Below, one piece after another: positions 1-10,721 of a stretch of 64,000 nt of DNA. The notes below the pieces were generated by a model. It searched no databases. It saw only the letters and a list, made by a program, of their open reading frames with translations, and was not told where the DNA came from. Positions within the stretch are counted from its first letter, which is position 1, and each line of letters begins with the position of its first letter. Origin of the DNA: Vitrella brassicaformis. Its lineage: Eukaryota > Sar > Vitrellaceae. A program made the translations under genes and the position numbers. The stretch spans positions 1-64,000 of the forward strand of contig CDMY01000412.1 of the NCBI GenBank assembly GCA_001179505.1, in the 5' to 3' direction.

Positions 1-1815
1 TGCACACAAGGAGCGGGCTCGCTGGCTTGCACTCAATCCATCTCTCCCACCCAGTCAGTTTGATGGTGAGTATGACTTCATATATGAGTTGCATGAGATG
101 GAGCAGTGGGTGCTTGACGCTGACTTGTCAGACTAGCACCCACTGCTCCATGGGAAGGGCAGATAGGCCTTGTGCATGCATTCTGCATGTGCCTGTTGCC
201 TGTTTGGTGTGTGCTGTGGACAGAGAAGATGCCTGGTTGCGCCGGAAGGTAGCGCCGGGCTTAGGGACAGGTGTCTCGTCAAACCCTTAACCAACCAGGG
301 CAATCATCCAGAAGTACGTAACGGCGCTATTTAGAAGCGACAACCTGGCCTCCGGCTCTGCCAACTTGAAGGGTCGTGAAGGTGTATTCTTTCGTCAACG
401 ATCTTTTGGAGAGGCACGATCTTGTCAGCCATCGCCGACTTGCGACCCGACCTGACCGAGCTTCGAGAGACACTGACAACGTCTGTGGCGAAAGAAGAGG
501 TGATTAACACACCTTGTCAATGGGAAAAGTTGCTTTGGACCTGATGCGGGATGACGAAAATGGACAAGAAGATGTAACATGCTAGCGATGCTGACAAGGG
601 TGATGGCTTCAGCAAGAAGCGGACTCAAAAGCATGTGAATCCCCTTGATGCTGCCTGGGACAAGTGGCAAGCGGAGGAGAAAGAGGCGGATGACGAAGGA
701 GAGAAGAGTGTAGCGGTGCAGGGAGATGAGTCACATCATGAGTGTAATGTGGCTGAGAGGGGAGAAAAGAGAGAGAGCAGCACGCATCTTCACTGCTCAG
801 CATTTTCCGAGGAAATGCAACGTCCCTTCACCCAAGGGCTCATCACTCTCCAAGACCTACTCCCATAGCTCAACGCGATTTAACGTCTCTTCTGATAGCT
901 TTAGAAAAGCAAGTAAAGTTCAGGATAAGGGAGGGGAGAGTGGGGAGAAGAGTGAGAAAGAGAAGGGTGGGCTAAATTTGATGAGAAGTGAGATGTGTGA
1001 GAGGCAGGGTGTGGAAGATGGGGGTGATGTGGGAAGAAGTCCGGCTTATTCAAGGGAGGACAGTGCAATTTCTGGCTCTCTCTACCAACTCTACCAACCA
1101 CATTCCCCCTGCGAAGAAGTCTCGGAAGGGCTCTTTTCAGATGGGCAGAATCAAACCATCCATGTTGGTGCCTCGCGCTATAACTCCTAACCAACCGCCA
1201 ACGCTCTACTAACTGGGGTATATCGGTAGACGTTTCAGTGGTTGTTTGTATGTGGGAGAGCGCAGGGGAGTTTGTGATGTAGTTGTGAAGTATTTGCGGC
1301 GATGGGGTGTCAATGGTGAAGGGGCTGATGTCAGTTTGTTGAAGACTGATTGCGATACATTGTTGAATGTTGAAGCATGATCATCTATGAATGCTATTGT
1401 GTTTGTATGAAGACGAGGTACGCAATTGTGTATAATGTCTGTAGCCATGTGTGTTTGTGCGGAGGACTAAGAGTTGGAAATAATTTTCAATCAACAGAAA
1501 CCTTAAAGGGACCCATCAATATACGATCAGTGCATTCAGTGCATTCAAAGGCAAACACGAGGGCACACATCGTACGTTGGTTCAATACAGAGAACGCACA
1601 CACACAGCATAGCGAGAGACCGGCCGCACCAAAAAAGGCGTCTCGCCTGCAATGAGTCATTCAAACATGTCTACGCATGTTGTCACTTCATTAGCAGACC
1701 TCCGTGCATCCCATGCAGGCAGGCGGCAAGGCAGATACAATGCATCGCATACCTGCCTCACTCCCCTCCCTCCTCCCCACATCCATCGCATCACACTGAT
1801 CGACCACACGGTCAG
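1..1815. other. Region without a confident gene
   Basis: No reading frame here shows a recognisable domain together with plausible splice sites. A Lys/Glu-rich plus-strand stretch at about 600-866 is open and could be a decayed or partial gene, but a stop lies just before it and I cannot name it. The only clear structure is the hairpin at 98-151. The 3' end of the uS15 gene lies just downstream on the minus strand. Confidence 0.5.
98..151. repeat. Perfect 17-bp inverted repeat (hairpin)
   Basis: Bases 98-114 and 135-151 are exact reverse complements, separated by a 20-base loop. The loop itself contains a CTGAC/GTCAG mini-palindrome. As RNA this would form a long perfect stem. No gene can be assigned around it, so its role is open. 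It could be the end of a foldback element, a terminator-like structure or a small hairpin RNA. Confidence 0.8.
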
Positions 1816-3054
1816 TCAGTCTTCCATCGCCGCCCCCTCCATCTCAAACTGCCGCTCATCGCGAGCAGACGCCAATCTCGCACGCTCTCTGACAGACACA
1901 TCCACACACAACAAGAGATACCAACACTCACTGTGGATGTCGTGTGAGTGACTCGGCGGGTGGGTGTGTAGGTGGTTGTGTGTGTCTGACCTCCTCCTCT
2001 CCTCCCTGAATTCGAATTCGAGTCTCATTCGTTCCTTCTCCTCCTCCTTCTTGCGCTTGTCGGCCAGCGTCCTCTTGTACTTCTTGACGTTCTTGAACTG
2101 CGCGTACTTGACCTTTCGCTGCTGAGACTCCACAGTGCCTGAGGTCACACACAATATACGCACACGTACACACACTTCATTGACGGATGGATGAATGGAT
2201 GTGTGGGTGTGTGCGTGCGTTTGTACCTGGCAGGATGACGGGTCTGAGTCCCAGCGTTTCCAGCACCGTTTTGTAGATGTCTGGCTTCGTACGGCCCAGG
2301 TACTTGAGCATCCGTCGCCGCTTGTTGACCAGACCCACCAGGCCCCTCCTGCTCGCAAAGTCCTGCAGACACACACGATGGATGGCAAGCACACACACAT
2401 TCGGCGGCCAACCGATGAGGTGAGCGCGTCTGATTGACTGATCGGCTGACCTTTCTGTTGAGCTTCATGTGTTCGGTGAGGTACTTGATGCGGGCGGTGT
2501 ACGAGGCGATTTGGAACTCGGGTGAGCCGGTGTCCCTCGTGTGCCGCCGGTAGGGCGCACGGGCCAGCTGCACCTGCTTCTGGTACACGTATGGCTGCAC
2601 ACACATACACATACACAGACAGAGAGAGATACAGCAGACTTCACAGATCTACGTGTTTTTGTGAGCATGTCCTCACCCCAGCGGGCTCCAGGTCGCTCTG
2701 CTCGACCTGCCATGGGTCCTTCTGCCTGGTGGCGAGTTCCTTTGCCCTGGCCTTGATGAGCTCCATCTCCTCGCGCTTCTCCGGTGACAGCTTGGCCATC
2801 TTCTGCCGCTCGTCGTCTGTCATGACCTCATCGTCGAAAGCCGTCACCCTTTTGACCGGTGCAGGCATGTCGTCGGCCACGTCGGAGAGCCTGTCGACGC
2901 TCATGAGGGGCGAGAGCGGCCTGGCAGGTCTGAGGCCGAGGGATCTGGAGAGAGAGGGGGAAAGGGGCGAGGGAGGGGTCACAAAGGAATCCGCCACGAA
3001 TGCGCTCGCGGCAAGGACGAGGGACGCCAAGATCCTCATTGCTGAGCCTTCCAT
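1816..3054 (-). CDS. Plastid-targeted 30S ribosomal protein uS15 (bacterial-type S15)
   Basis: Small-subunit protein of the organellar ribosome that binds 16S-type rRNA. Reading down the minus strand, exons encode a hydrophobic signal peptide ([14 protein letters not shown]), a short transit segment with Phe near the junction, an acidic/Lys-rich linker, then the uS15 helices with motifs [37 protein letters not shown] and [12 protein letters not shown] charged Lys/Glu helix ends in [10 protein letters not shown]. At least four introns carry (CA)n on the plus strand, i.e. (TG)n in sense. The leader predicts ER then complex-plastid import, so this is plastid rather than mitochondrial, by inference. 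Starts at 3054 and 3039 are both possible. It shares an approximately 80-bp promoter with uS19. Confidence 0.85.
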
Positions 3055-3083
3055 CGAGCGTGGGCGGCCAGAGTTTGCAGCTC

Positions 3084-3101
3084 AGCTCGCAATAGCTCGC
3101 A
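3084..3101. promoter_or_regulatory. Two AGCTCGCA motifs in the uS15/uS19 divergent promoter
   Basis: AGCTCGCA occurs at 3084-3091 and 3094-3101, 30-40 bases upstream of both start codons. The same octamer recurs in the other short divergent promoters of this window. It is therefore a candidate core promoter or initiator element. This is inferred from position only. Confidence 0.55.
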
Positions 3102-3133
3102 GCCGGATTCGAGCAAACGCCTCGCCAGCCACC

Positions 3134-3925
3134 ATGGTAAGTGGAGATCTCTGCCTCTTGGTGGCCACACGACCACCCTACCTAATCTCGCACGTTGACA
3201 TCCCCTCCCTCTGGCTGTGTGTGCCTTGCGCTGTGCGTGTGTGTCAGGCGGATCAGCAGCCGAAGAAGCGCACGTTCAAGACCTTCTCGTACCGTGGCGT
3301 GGAGCTGGATCAGCTCCTCGACATGAGCAAGGAGCAGGTCGTCAACCTCTTCCGAGCCAGACAGCGGCGGCGGTTCTCGCGGGGCATCAAAAGGCAGGCA
3401 TCAACCCTCATCAAGAAGCTGCGCAAGGCGGTACGGACAGAGACAGACAGACAGACAGACAGCCAGACAGACGTCGCGCCACTCAGTCCACTGGAGTGCC
3501 TGTCTGACTGGTCTCCTTTGTGTGTGGTGTGTGTGTCGTATGTGCGTTGTGTGTGTGTGTGTGTGTAGGTGAAGGAGACCGCTTACGGCGAGAAGCCCAA
3601 GCCGGTCAACACGCACCTGCGCAACATGATAGTCATGCCCGAGATGATCGGCAGCATCGTCGGCGTCTACCAGGGCAAACAGTACGTCAACGTCGAAATC
3701 AAGGTCAGACAACAATACACACACAACCGCACCACACGCACCAGAGAGAGGCTGACGGGATGTGTGTGTGTGTGTGTCTGCCTGTGCTGTGCTGTGTCTG
3801 TGTGTGTGCAGCCTGAGATGGTGGGTTACTACTTGGGTGAGTTCGCCATCACGTACAAGCCCATCCGCCACGGCAAGCCCGGCATCGGAGCAACCAACTC
3901 GTCGCGATTCATCCCACTCAAATAA
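3134..3925 (+). CDS. RPS15: 40S ribosomal protein S15 (uS19), cytosolic
   Basis: Component of the small cytosolic ribosomal subunit near the decoding/A-site finger. There are four exons: 3134-3136, 3248-3430, 3569-3703 and 3812-3925. The first exon is the ATG alone, followed immediately by GTAAGT. The joined product begins [14 protein letters not shown] and carries family signatures [37 protein letters not shown] and [19 protein letters not shown]. It ends SSRFIPLK, the normal eukaryotic C-terminus. All intron phases are 0 and the length fits the family. The stop overlaps an AATAAA-like polyadenylation signal. Introns are 107-138 bases and TG-rich. Confidence 0.95.
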
Positions 3926-4558
3926 AGACACGCTCACATCACCACCACCATGCGCAGCACAAAGTCAGTGGTTTGCTCACTCGACTCGTGGACGCGTGTG
4001 TGTCGTGTTCACTCTTTCACCTGTGGGTGGGTGGGTGGGTGCTTTGAGTCCGTCAGTCTGTTTGCATCCTTCATGCACTCGCCTGTCTGTCTGTGTGCAT
4101 GGTGTGACGCGAAGGCTGGAGGACCGTGTGTGTGACGTGACGTGACGACCGACGGCTGACTATGCACACCTGGACGGTGGAGGCCATGGCCTTTTGAAGT
4201 CAGTGTGTGTGTTGCATGAAGTGAGGTTTTCATCCAGCAGCGCAGGGAGGGTTGTCAGTCACGAAGAGCTCATTGATTCATTCCTTCATCAACACACATT
4301 CACACACCCATGTCTGCACATCTGCACAGCTGCGACTATAGCTATTGCAGGTCTCCTAGCCGACCAACCAAGGAGCCATCCATCCACGCACCCACCCATC
4401 CATTCATCTACCGTCCGTCCCTTGATTACACGTGAGAGACAGATAGCCTCTCTTCTCTCACACACACACGCACCACCCACCACCCACCCACAGCCACCCT
4501 CACCCTCACCCGAGCCTGACGCGCTTGCTGGGTGGCGCCCGCGTGTCCCCCTCTCCCG
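3926..4558. other. Convergent 3' intergenic region
   Basis: Lies between the stop codons of uS19 (+) and the dioxygenase gene (-). It holds only simple TG and ATCC repeats and presumably the two 3' UTRs. No gene or structured element is apparent. Confidence 0.6.
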
Positions 4559-4798
4559 TCACCTCATTATCGCCTCTGCGGTTGCTGCCCTTGCCCCCCT
4601 CCCCACTCGCCATATCGTAGGTGGGCGTCGGCTCGGCCCGGACCTGCTGCTGCTTCTTGCCCCGGCTGGGACGGGGGGGCGACCTGGTGTCTGTGTCTCT
4701 GCCTGCAGGTTGTTCGTCGATGTGGCTGGTGTGCGAGGGATGTCGCCTGTGACGGGGTCGAGGGCATTGGGGGACGGGAAGCTACCTGCACACACAGA

Positions 4799-4837
<39 letters not shown>

Positions 4838-7014
4838 GGTGGGTGGTGGTTGATTGGGTTGTCTGTCTGTAGCCTTTCGCAGAGCATACACACCAGAGAG
4901 GTCGAATCGCCAGGGGTGTTTGTCGCCTTCAGTGCGCTTCAGGAACGGCACCGCCTCGGGACTAAAGGAACGCCCACGCCACACAGCGACACACACAGCG
5001 AAACTGGTCACTTATGGTGGGTGGTGGGTAGCTGTATGACCCTACCATGCGACAAAGGCTCTCTTGAGCCATCTCTCGTTCATCCGATCCTTGCTGAAAT
5101 TGGCACCCTTCATCTCCTCACGACCTACACACACACACACACCCCAAACAGAAAACAAACAGGGACGGCCATGGATTGCCCCTGTCTGTCTGTCTGTCCG
5201 ATTCCCCCTTCCCACCCTCCCTGTCTCAGGCACGCACTCACCGTGCATCGAGTAGAGGTTGTCGACGAGCAGCAGGCCGCCCGGCAGCAGCTCCACCTTC
5301 TCGGCACGCTGGTTCATGAAGCCCATCAGAGCTGACAGCGCCTCCTTGGCCTGACACACACACAAAACACACACACACACACACACACATGTAATGGTAT
5401 GAAGAATAAATGGATGAAGGGAGTGGGGAATGACGCGGCCTCACCTCCGTGTCACTGTCATCAGCGGCTTTCAGAGGTTTGAAGTCGCCCCGGAGGATCA
5501 TCGGCCCCTTCTCCGCTGTCCCCCGCTGCAGCACCGCCATCGGCTTCTCAGTACGCTCCTTCGCCAAAGGCGTCAGGAATTCGGACCTGTGACACAAAAT
5601 ACTCTCACACACGCGGGGGCGTGGACGCCTGGTGAGTGGCGCGTGTGGCTGGCTGACCCTGGTTGATGAATCTGGGCTGCATGAGTGTGGAGATCTGCTC
5701 CTGCGATAGGCAGGTCGACAACTCCTCTGCGGAGGGCACGGGGGCGATGGTCGTCTGTGGGGTGGGTGTGCAGAGAGGCAAATTTCACGCGTGGCGTTTG
5801 TGCAGTGGATGTGATGTGCAGCTTACGCCTTCGTCTCGGGGGTTGCGCAGACACAGCAGCACCAGGTACCGCTTCCTGCACACACATATTGACACACGAA
5901 ACACGCCTGTGTGCCATGCAGGTAGACACAAACATGCCTACCTGCAGGGGTGGTACGAGTCTTCCACGTGCAGGCGCTTCTCGTTGACGTCGCCCTCAGA
6001 CACGTCATTCTAGAACTCCACTGGCCCTTCTGCAACAATCACACACACACACACACATGTGGGTGGGGTGGTTGCATACGGCTGTCGTGTGTGTGCGCAT
6101 CGGTCACCCCCTCGGGCAGCTCCTCCTTGGCATAGGTGTTCTGGAATCGGGGCGGTGATTCCATGACCTCGTGCGTCTGTGTCAACCAACGAACAGCACA
6201 CACACACACACACATGGCCATGCATCCACACGACGGGCCCGGCGTGTGTATGGTGGTGCGTGGTGTGTGTTGCCCTCTTTGTGTCTGTGTCTGTGTGTGT
6301 GTGTGCCCACCAGGTGGCCGCCCTGCAGCAGGTCCCAGGTGTAGGGGATGGAGCCGATGGCTTTTGCAACACAGAACCCCCCAACCATCACCTGATTGAT
6401 GTATACGGACGGACGGCCACACGACGCGCAGACGAGTGACTGACTGCTCGCACTGAGTGTGGCGGCTAAGTGTCTGTCTGTTCGCCCCTGACGTATACCT
6501 ACCGCTACGTCACAGGTGGTGTTGCGTTCGAGCATGGCGATGTACTCGTGCTGCTTGGCCTCGTCTTTGGGGTACGCCCGCTGCACCTCGATCTCACACG
6601 TAACCTGCCGGCAAGACAGAGCAACACATGGGCATCTCTCTCGTGTGTGTGTGTGTGTGTGTTTACGCTGGGTGTGGGTCTGCTGTGTAAGTCGTGCCGT
6701 ATGTCGGCAGGGTCGACGAAGGCCGACACCTTCATGCTGCTGGTGGGCTTCAGGCGCGCCTTGAACAAGTCAACCACCTCAGACAAACCTCCACCACCCT
6801 CACACAACTCATCCATCTGCAGTGCACACCACACAGATAATAACAGCCGGCCTCTTCTTGGTTGCATTGTGCATGTGTTCACCTTCTCTGGGAAGGAATG
6901 GTCATCAGGCAGCGTGCCCTCCTTCTGCAGTGTGCTGGCTATGGACCAGATGCGCTTCCGCAGCTCTGGCGGGAGTTCGATGGTCGGCAGGGTCGGCTGC
7001 TTCGGATCCGCCAT
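4559..7014 (-). CDS. Clavaminate-synthase-like Fe(II)/2-oxoglutarate dioxygenase
   Basis: Likely hydroxylates a small molecule, often an amino acid, using Fe(II), O2 and 2-oxoglutarate. The product starts MADPKQPTLPTIELPPEL. The iron-binding HxE lies in RLHVEDSYHP (about 5960) and is followed by YLVLLCLRNPRDEG, typical of the AsnO/VioC/CAS branch. Distal motifs are LLPGGLLLVDNLYSMHG joined across an intron to REEM, giving the HGR with the third ligand His, and ERWLKRAFV with the 2-oxoglutarate-binding Arg. An in-frame TAG near 6012 is removed if the acceptor is that TTCTAG. About ten exons with CA-rich (sense TG-rich) introns. The C-terminal tail is Pro/Ser-rich and low complexity. It is divergently paired with the gene at 7148. 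The substrate is unknown, and a taurine/TauD-type role is less likely. Confidence 0.75.
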
Positions 7015-7060
7015 TGCCGATGAGTGCACAAGTAACGAGGAGCGTAAGAAGCGTAAAAAA

Positions 7061-7068
7061 TGCGAGCT
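7061..7068. promoter_or_regulatory. AGCTCGCA motif (as TGCGAGCT) in a divergent promoter
   Basis: TGCGAGCT lies 47 bases upstream of the dioxygenase ATG (7014) and 80 bases upstream of the plus-strand ATG (7148), in the 133-bp gap between them. It is identical to the octamer in other divergent promoters here. Confidence 0.5.
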
Positions 7069-7147
7069 CAGGGGGGAAGGGAGGCGATCGCGGCAACTGG
7101 CGCTTCCTGGGCGGCGAGGAGGGCTGGATTATCATTGGCAACAATGA

Positions 7148-9980
7148 ATGCATAGCCGTCTGGCAGCCTCGGCCCTTCTTCTTCTCGTCCACACAGCGCC
7201 ACTGGACACAGCGCTATGCAGCATCCGGAAGGCTGAAGGTCTGCCCGTAGCCAGGCTGCGGAGCGGCGTGCCTGTCCCCAGAGTCCGCCCTGCCTACACA
7301 GTTGCACCTGCCGGCACATCGACGGGCTTGAGGCTGGCGGGCAGCTCTGCACTGAGGATGGCGACTGCTGCAGGTAGGCAGGCAGGCGTGAGAGGGAACT
7401 GCATGCATCAAGAAAACGGTTGAGGGCTTTGGTTTGTTGTTCGTGGCGTGTGTGGTGTGGTGTGGTGTGCAGGTTCCGGTTTGCGACGTCGCGGCGACGT
7501 GCCGTTCTGCGGTGTGAATGAGGACAAGATCAGGAGCGCCAGGCCGCTCTTCAACGACAATGTCCTCCGATACCTCTACGACTGGATCACTGGTGGGTCA
7601 GTCAGTCAGACGGGCCAGAGTGAAAGAGAAGCCAAGCCCTCGTCCATCTATCCATCCATCCATCGCGTGGTGTGTGTCTGCAGAGCGCCACAGGATCTAT
7701 AAGCGCAAGAATGCGGGTGAGGCGGCGCCGTGGACGACCGACCAGGTCCTGCTCGACTTCCGCTTCTGCAACGTAAGGAGGGAACTCGACAGGGAATCGA
7801 GGTGCGTACAGTGATAGACTAACACACAGACACACACACACACAGACACACACACTCGCCATGTGCCATTGGGCATTCTCTTTTGTTTTTGTGTTTGTGT
7901 GTGTGTGTGTGTGTGTGCGCAGGGCGTTGATTGAGCAGGTGGTGAAGAATCCCGACCTCTGGTACGCATGATGATGGGGCGATGGGGTGGCCGGTGTCAG
8001 TCATGTGGTGTGTTGTGTTGTGTTGTGTTGGTGTCCTTCCTTTTGCCTTGATAGCTACCGTGCCAAGGTGATGAACTGCATCTGGTTCCGTCTCTTCAAC
8101 AAACAAGACACATTCCACATCACCGGACCACTCACACTACAAGTAAGACAAGACAAGACACACACGATCACACACTGCCGCCCTCTCTCTCTCTCTCTGC
8201 GTGTGTGTGTATGTGCTATGTGTGACGGCCATGGTGATAATGGTGGTGGTGCAGACGCTGGGCTCGTTGGGCGATCCGTCTGTGTTGCGTTCGTACGCGG
8301 CCAAGTTTGAGGAGCACCAGCGGGCGTTCCCCGAGTACGTCTTCTTCACCAACGCCTTCCTCACACAGGGGCTCAGGGGCAGCTGGCGGTTCCCTCCCCA
8401 ACTCGATGGAAGTCAGTCAGTTGTCGACACCCACGCCACACACGGAATGCATTTGTGTGTGTGTGTGTGTGTGTGTGCAGGGGAGGTGCCCTTTGACCCG
8501 GAGAGGATGCTCTACGCAATCGAGCACATCTTCAGCGACGGATTCCTCGTGAGCACACAACACACACAACATGACATCAGTCAGAGAGGGAAGGAGGGCG
8601 GAATGGATGAATGGACTAAGCAAGCCTTTGTTGTTGTTTGTTTTGTGGTATATCTATCAGGAGAAGATAGGTGTGACGTCAGACCCGTCCTACCACAAGC
8701 CGGGCTTCAGCCAGCAAGACGTGTACGAGACGCTCAAGGGATACAAAGGCATGTCCATGTCCATGTGTGTGTGCAGATGTTCGTCGACTTCACCTACATC
8801 GCAGAGTTCCCCTACAGCGAGAACGAGTTTGTGGTCAGCCAACCAAGCGACCAACCGACCACACAGCACACAAAGCACACAGACATACAAAGACACAAAC
8901 AAACAGACAGACAAGCGGCTGTGTGTCTGTGTGTCATTCAGGTGTCGGGTCCTGGGTGCGAGGCCGGCCTCAATGTGCTCTTCAGAAACAGAGACGGTCA
9001 GTCAGACAGACAGACAGTAAGGCACACAGACAGACAGACACATGCCGTGCGGGAGGGAGGGGACTAGTGGATTGCGTTGGCTCTGTGTGTGTGTGTATGT
9101 ATGTGTGTGTGTGTGTGTGTGTGTGTTGTGAGCAGGTTTGACTGACGAGGAGTTGCTATTCTGGCTGCGGGACAACATCGAGGCGGCATTCAACCACAGG
9201 AACCTCAAATTCGACGCCAAGGTCAGCCACCCGGCCACGCGGCCACCCATACCCACACACACATATGCCTACCTCTCCCCTTTTCCCTCGCCTGTGTGTG
9301 TGTGTGTGTGTGTGCAGGAGTTGTTTGACGATTTGGAGGACGAGAGCGCCCGCTGCCTCAACATCATGTGCCTCGAAAACTGTATGTGCGAACTCAGCAA
9401 ATACACCAAGGGTGAGGACATACACACACAGACAGATCCACCCACCGTCTCCCTCTCCTCTCTGTGTGTGCGCCTCTATCCATCTCTCCATCCTCTGTCA
9501 GCCCGTCAGAACAAGGGCCGCCCGCGCAACCGCTACCATCCCACCCTCTCGCCCATCCCCGGCTCACAGCACATGCCCAACCTCGGGGACTGGCTGCCGT
9601 CTGCATCTTCCGCCAGCAAGGGCAAGAGCAAGAGCAAGAGCAAGAGCAAGAGCAAGAGCAACAAGCGCAAGGGACGGCCGTCGGGCATCGCCAAGGGTGT
9701 CATCAGAGCACCGGTGCAGCGCAACCCCTCCCTCTCCCCGTCCACCATGGACGAGACGGCAGCATCACCAGAGCAGCAGGGGGCCATCGTGATGGCGTCG
9801 CAGCAGAGTGTGGGCGTGTCGGTGGGCGAGGACAGTGGTGCCCCTGTCTCTGCTGCTGCTGCTGGTGGGGGTGAGGGTGAGGGTGAGGGTGGTGGGAGGA
9901 AGAGGGCGCGCGTAGGGTTGCGGCCGAGGGGTTCCCTCAAGCCCAACCGCAATAGCGACTTCTCATACACGACTGACTGA
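7148..9980 (+). CDS. Protein with 5-hmdU DNA kinase-type helical domain (HMUDK_hel-like)
   Basis: The all-helical domain belongs to the family named after phage 5-hydroxymethyl-dU DNA kinase and thymine pyrophosphorylase partners used in thymine hypermodification. Signatures in order: FRFCNVRRELDRESR, WFRLFNKQDTF, FFTNAFLTQGLRG, VDFTYIAEFPY, VSGPGCEAGLNVLF, LTDEELLFWL, CLENCMCELSKYTK and RNKGRPRNRY-like KGRPRNRYHP. These match the family pattern TNVxRRxDRx...FRLFN...GPGc..G...lEn.LCE..KY...GrpR..Y. About a dozen exons with (TG)n introns. The N-terminus (residues 1-25) is hydrophobic and signal-like. The C-terminus is basic with a (KS)n run and GEGEG repeat, suggesting nucleic-acid contact. 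I see no separate P-loop kinase domain. The catalytic role is unknown. Confidence 0.7.
9613..9661 (+). repeat. In-frame AAGAGC hexanucleotide repeat
   Basis: Tandem AAGAGC units (starting GGGCAAGAGC) encode alternating Lys-Ser in the C-terminal tail of the HMUDK_hel-like protein. It is probably length-variable. Confidence 0.8.
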
Positions 9981-10721
9981 CTCATTGAGAGAGTTAATTG
10001 ATGTGTGTGTGAGAGAGAGAGCTGAGTTGTTCAAACCTTGTTGGCCGGCAGCAGAGAGAGAGAGAGAGCACAGCAAACACAGTGCACCTGTGTTTGTTGT
10101 CGTGGTCAGTAGACGGATGGATGGATCGGCGTGTGAGCTGCTTTCGTGCTTTCATTAGAAGGGGACGGGAGTGCCTGCCTGTGTGCGTGTGTAGGACAGC
10201 CAGGTGTGTGGGGTTACTGTATAGCTGTCTGTCTGTCTCGACTTTGCTGCTTGGACGCCCTCTGCTGTGTACAGGATGACCGATAATTCGATTGAAACGG
10301 TGCTGCCTCATTATTATGCTTTTCTATCGCCCTTATCAGCTCAGCTCGTCGTCTCAATCACCCTCACTCCCACTCACTCACAGTCTGACTCACTGAATGA
10401 ACACAGTCGCTCCACCGCCAGCATTCACAGCACAACCTCCACCCACTCACCACGACCTCTCCTTCCCTCCCTCCCTCCCTCCCTCCCTGCCTCCCTGCCT
10501 GTGACTACGACAGCACGAAAGCGGGACGCATCGCATCGCACGCATCATGGCGACCGACCGCAAATGTGCACCCCACCCGCACGGATCTGCAAAAAATGCA
10601 CTCGCTCGCACTTGTTGTACAGACCTGCGCAGCCACACCGACAGTGTGTCCCTCTTGTCGCTCCCCGCTTTTGGCCCCACCCCTCTCTCCAGCCCGACAC
10701 TCACCAGCACATGACGAAGAG
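9981..10721. other. Convergent 3' intergenic region
   Basis: Between two stop codons on opposite strands. It contains GA, TCCC and ATGG simple repeats and no frame with a recognisable product. Presumably 3' UTRs. Confidence 0.6.

Noticed and set aside
1816-2616. 266-residue minus-strand open frame taken whole as a protein
   Set aside because: It reads through CA-rich introns. Only the segments matching uS15 exons are coding, and translated (TG)n tracts appear as VCVCV runs.
6008-6016. In-frame TAG in the dioxygenase before the iron-binding motif
   Set aside because: The TAG is part of the TTCTAG acceptor. Using that splice site joins KEELPEG to NDVSEGDV without a stop.
7061-7068. CRISPR, tRNA or prokaryotic promoter signals anywhere in the window
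   Set aside because: No spaced identical repeats, no tRNA cloverleaf arms and no Shine-Dalgarno or operon layout were found. All genes are intron-bearing eukaryotic genes.
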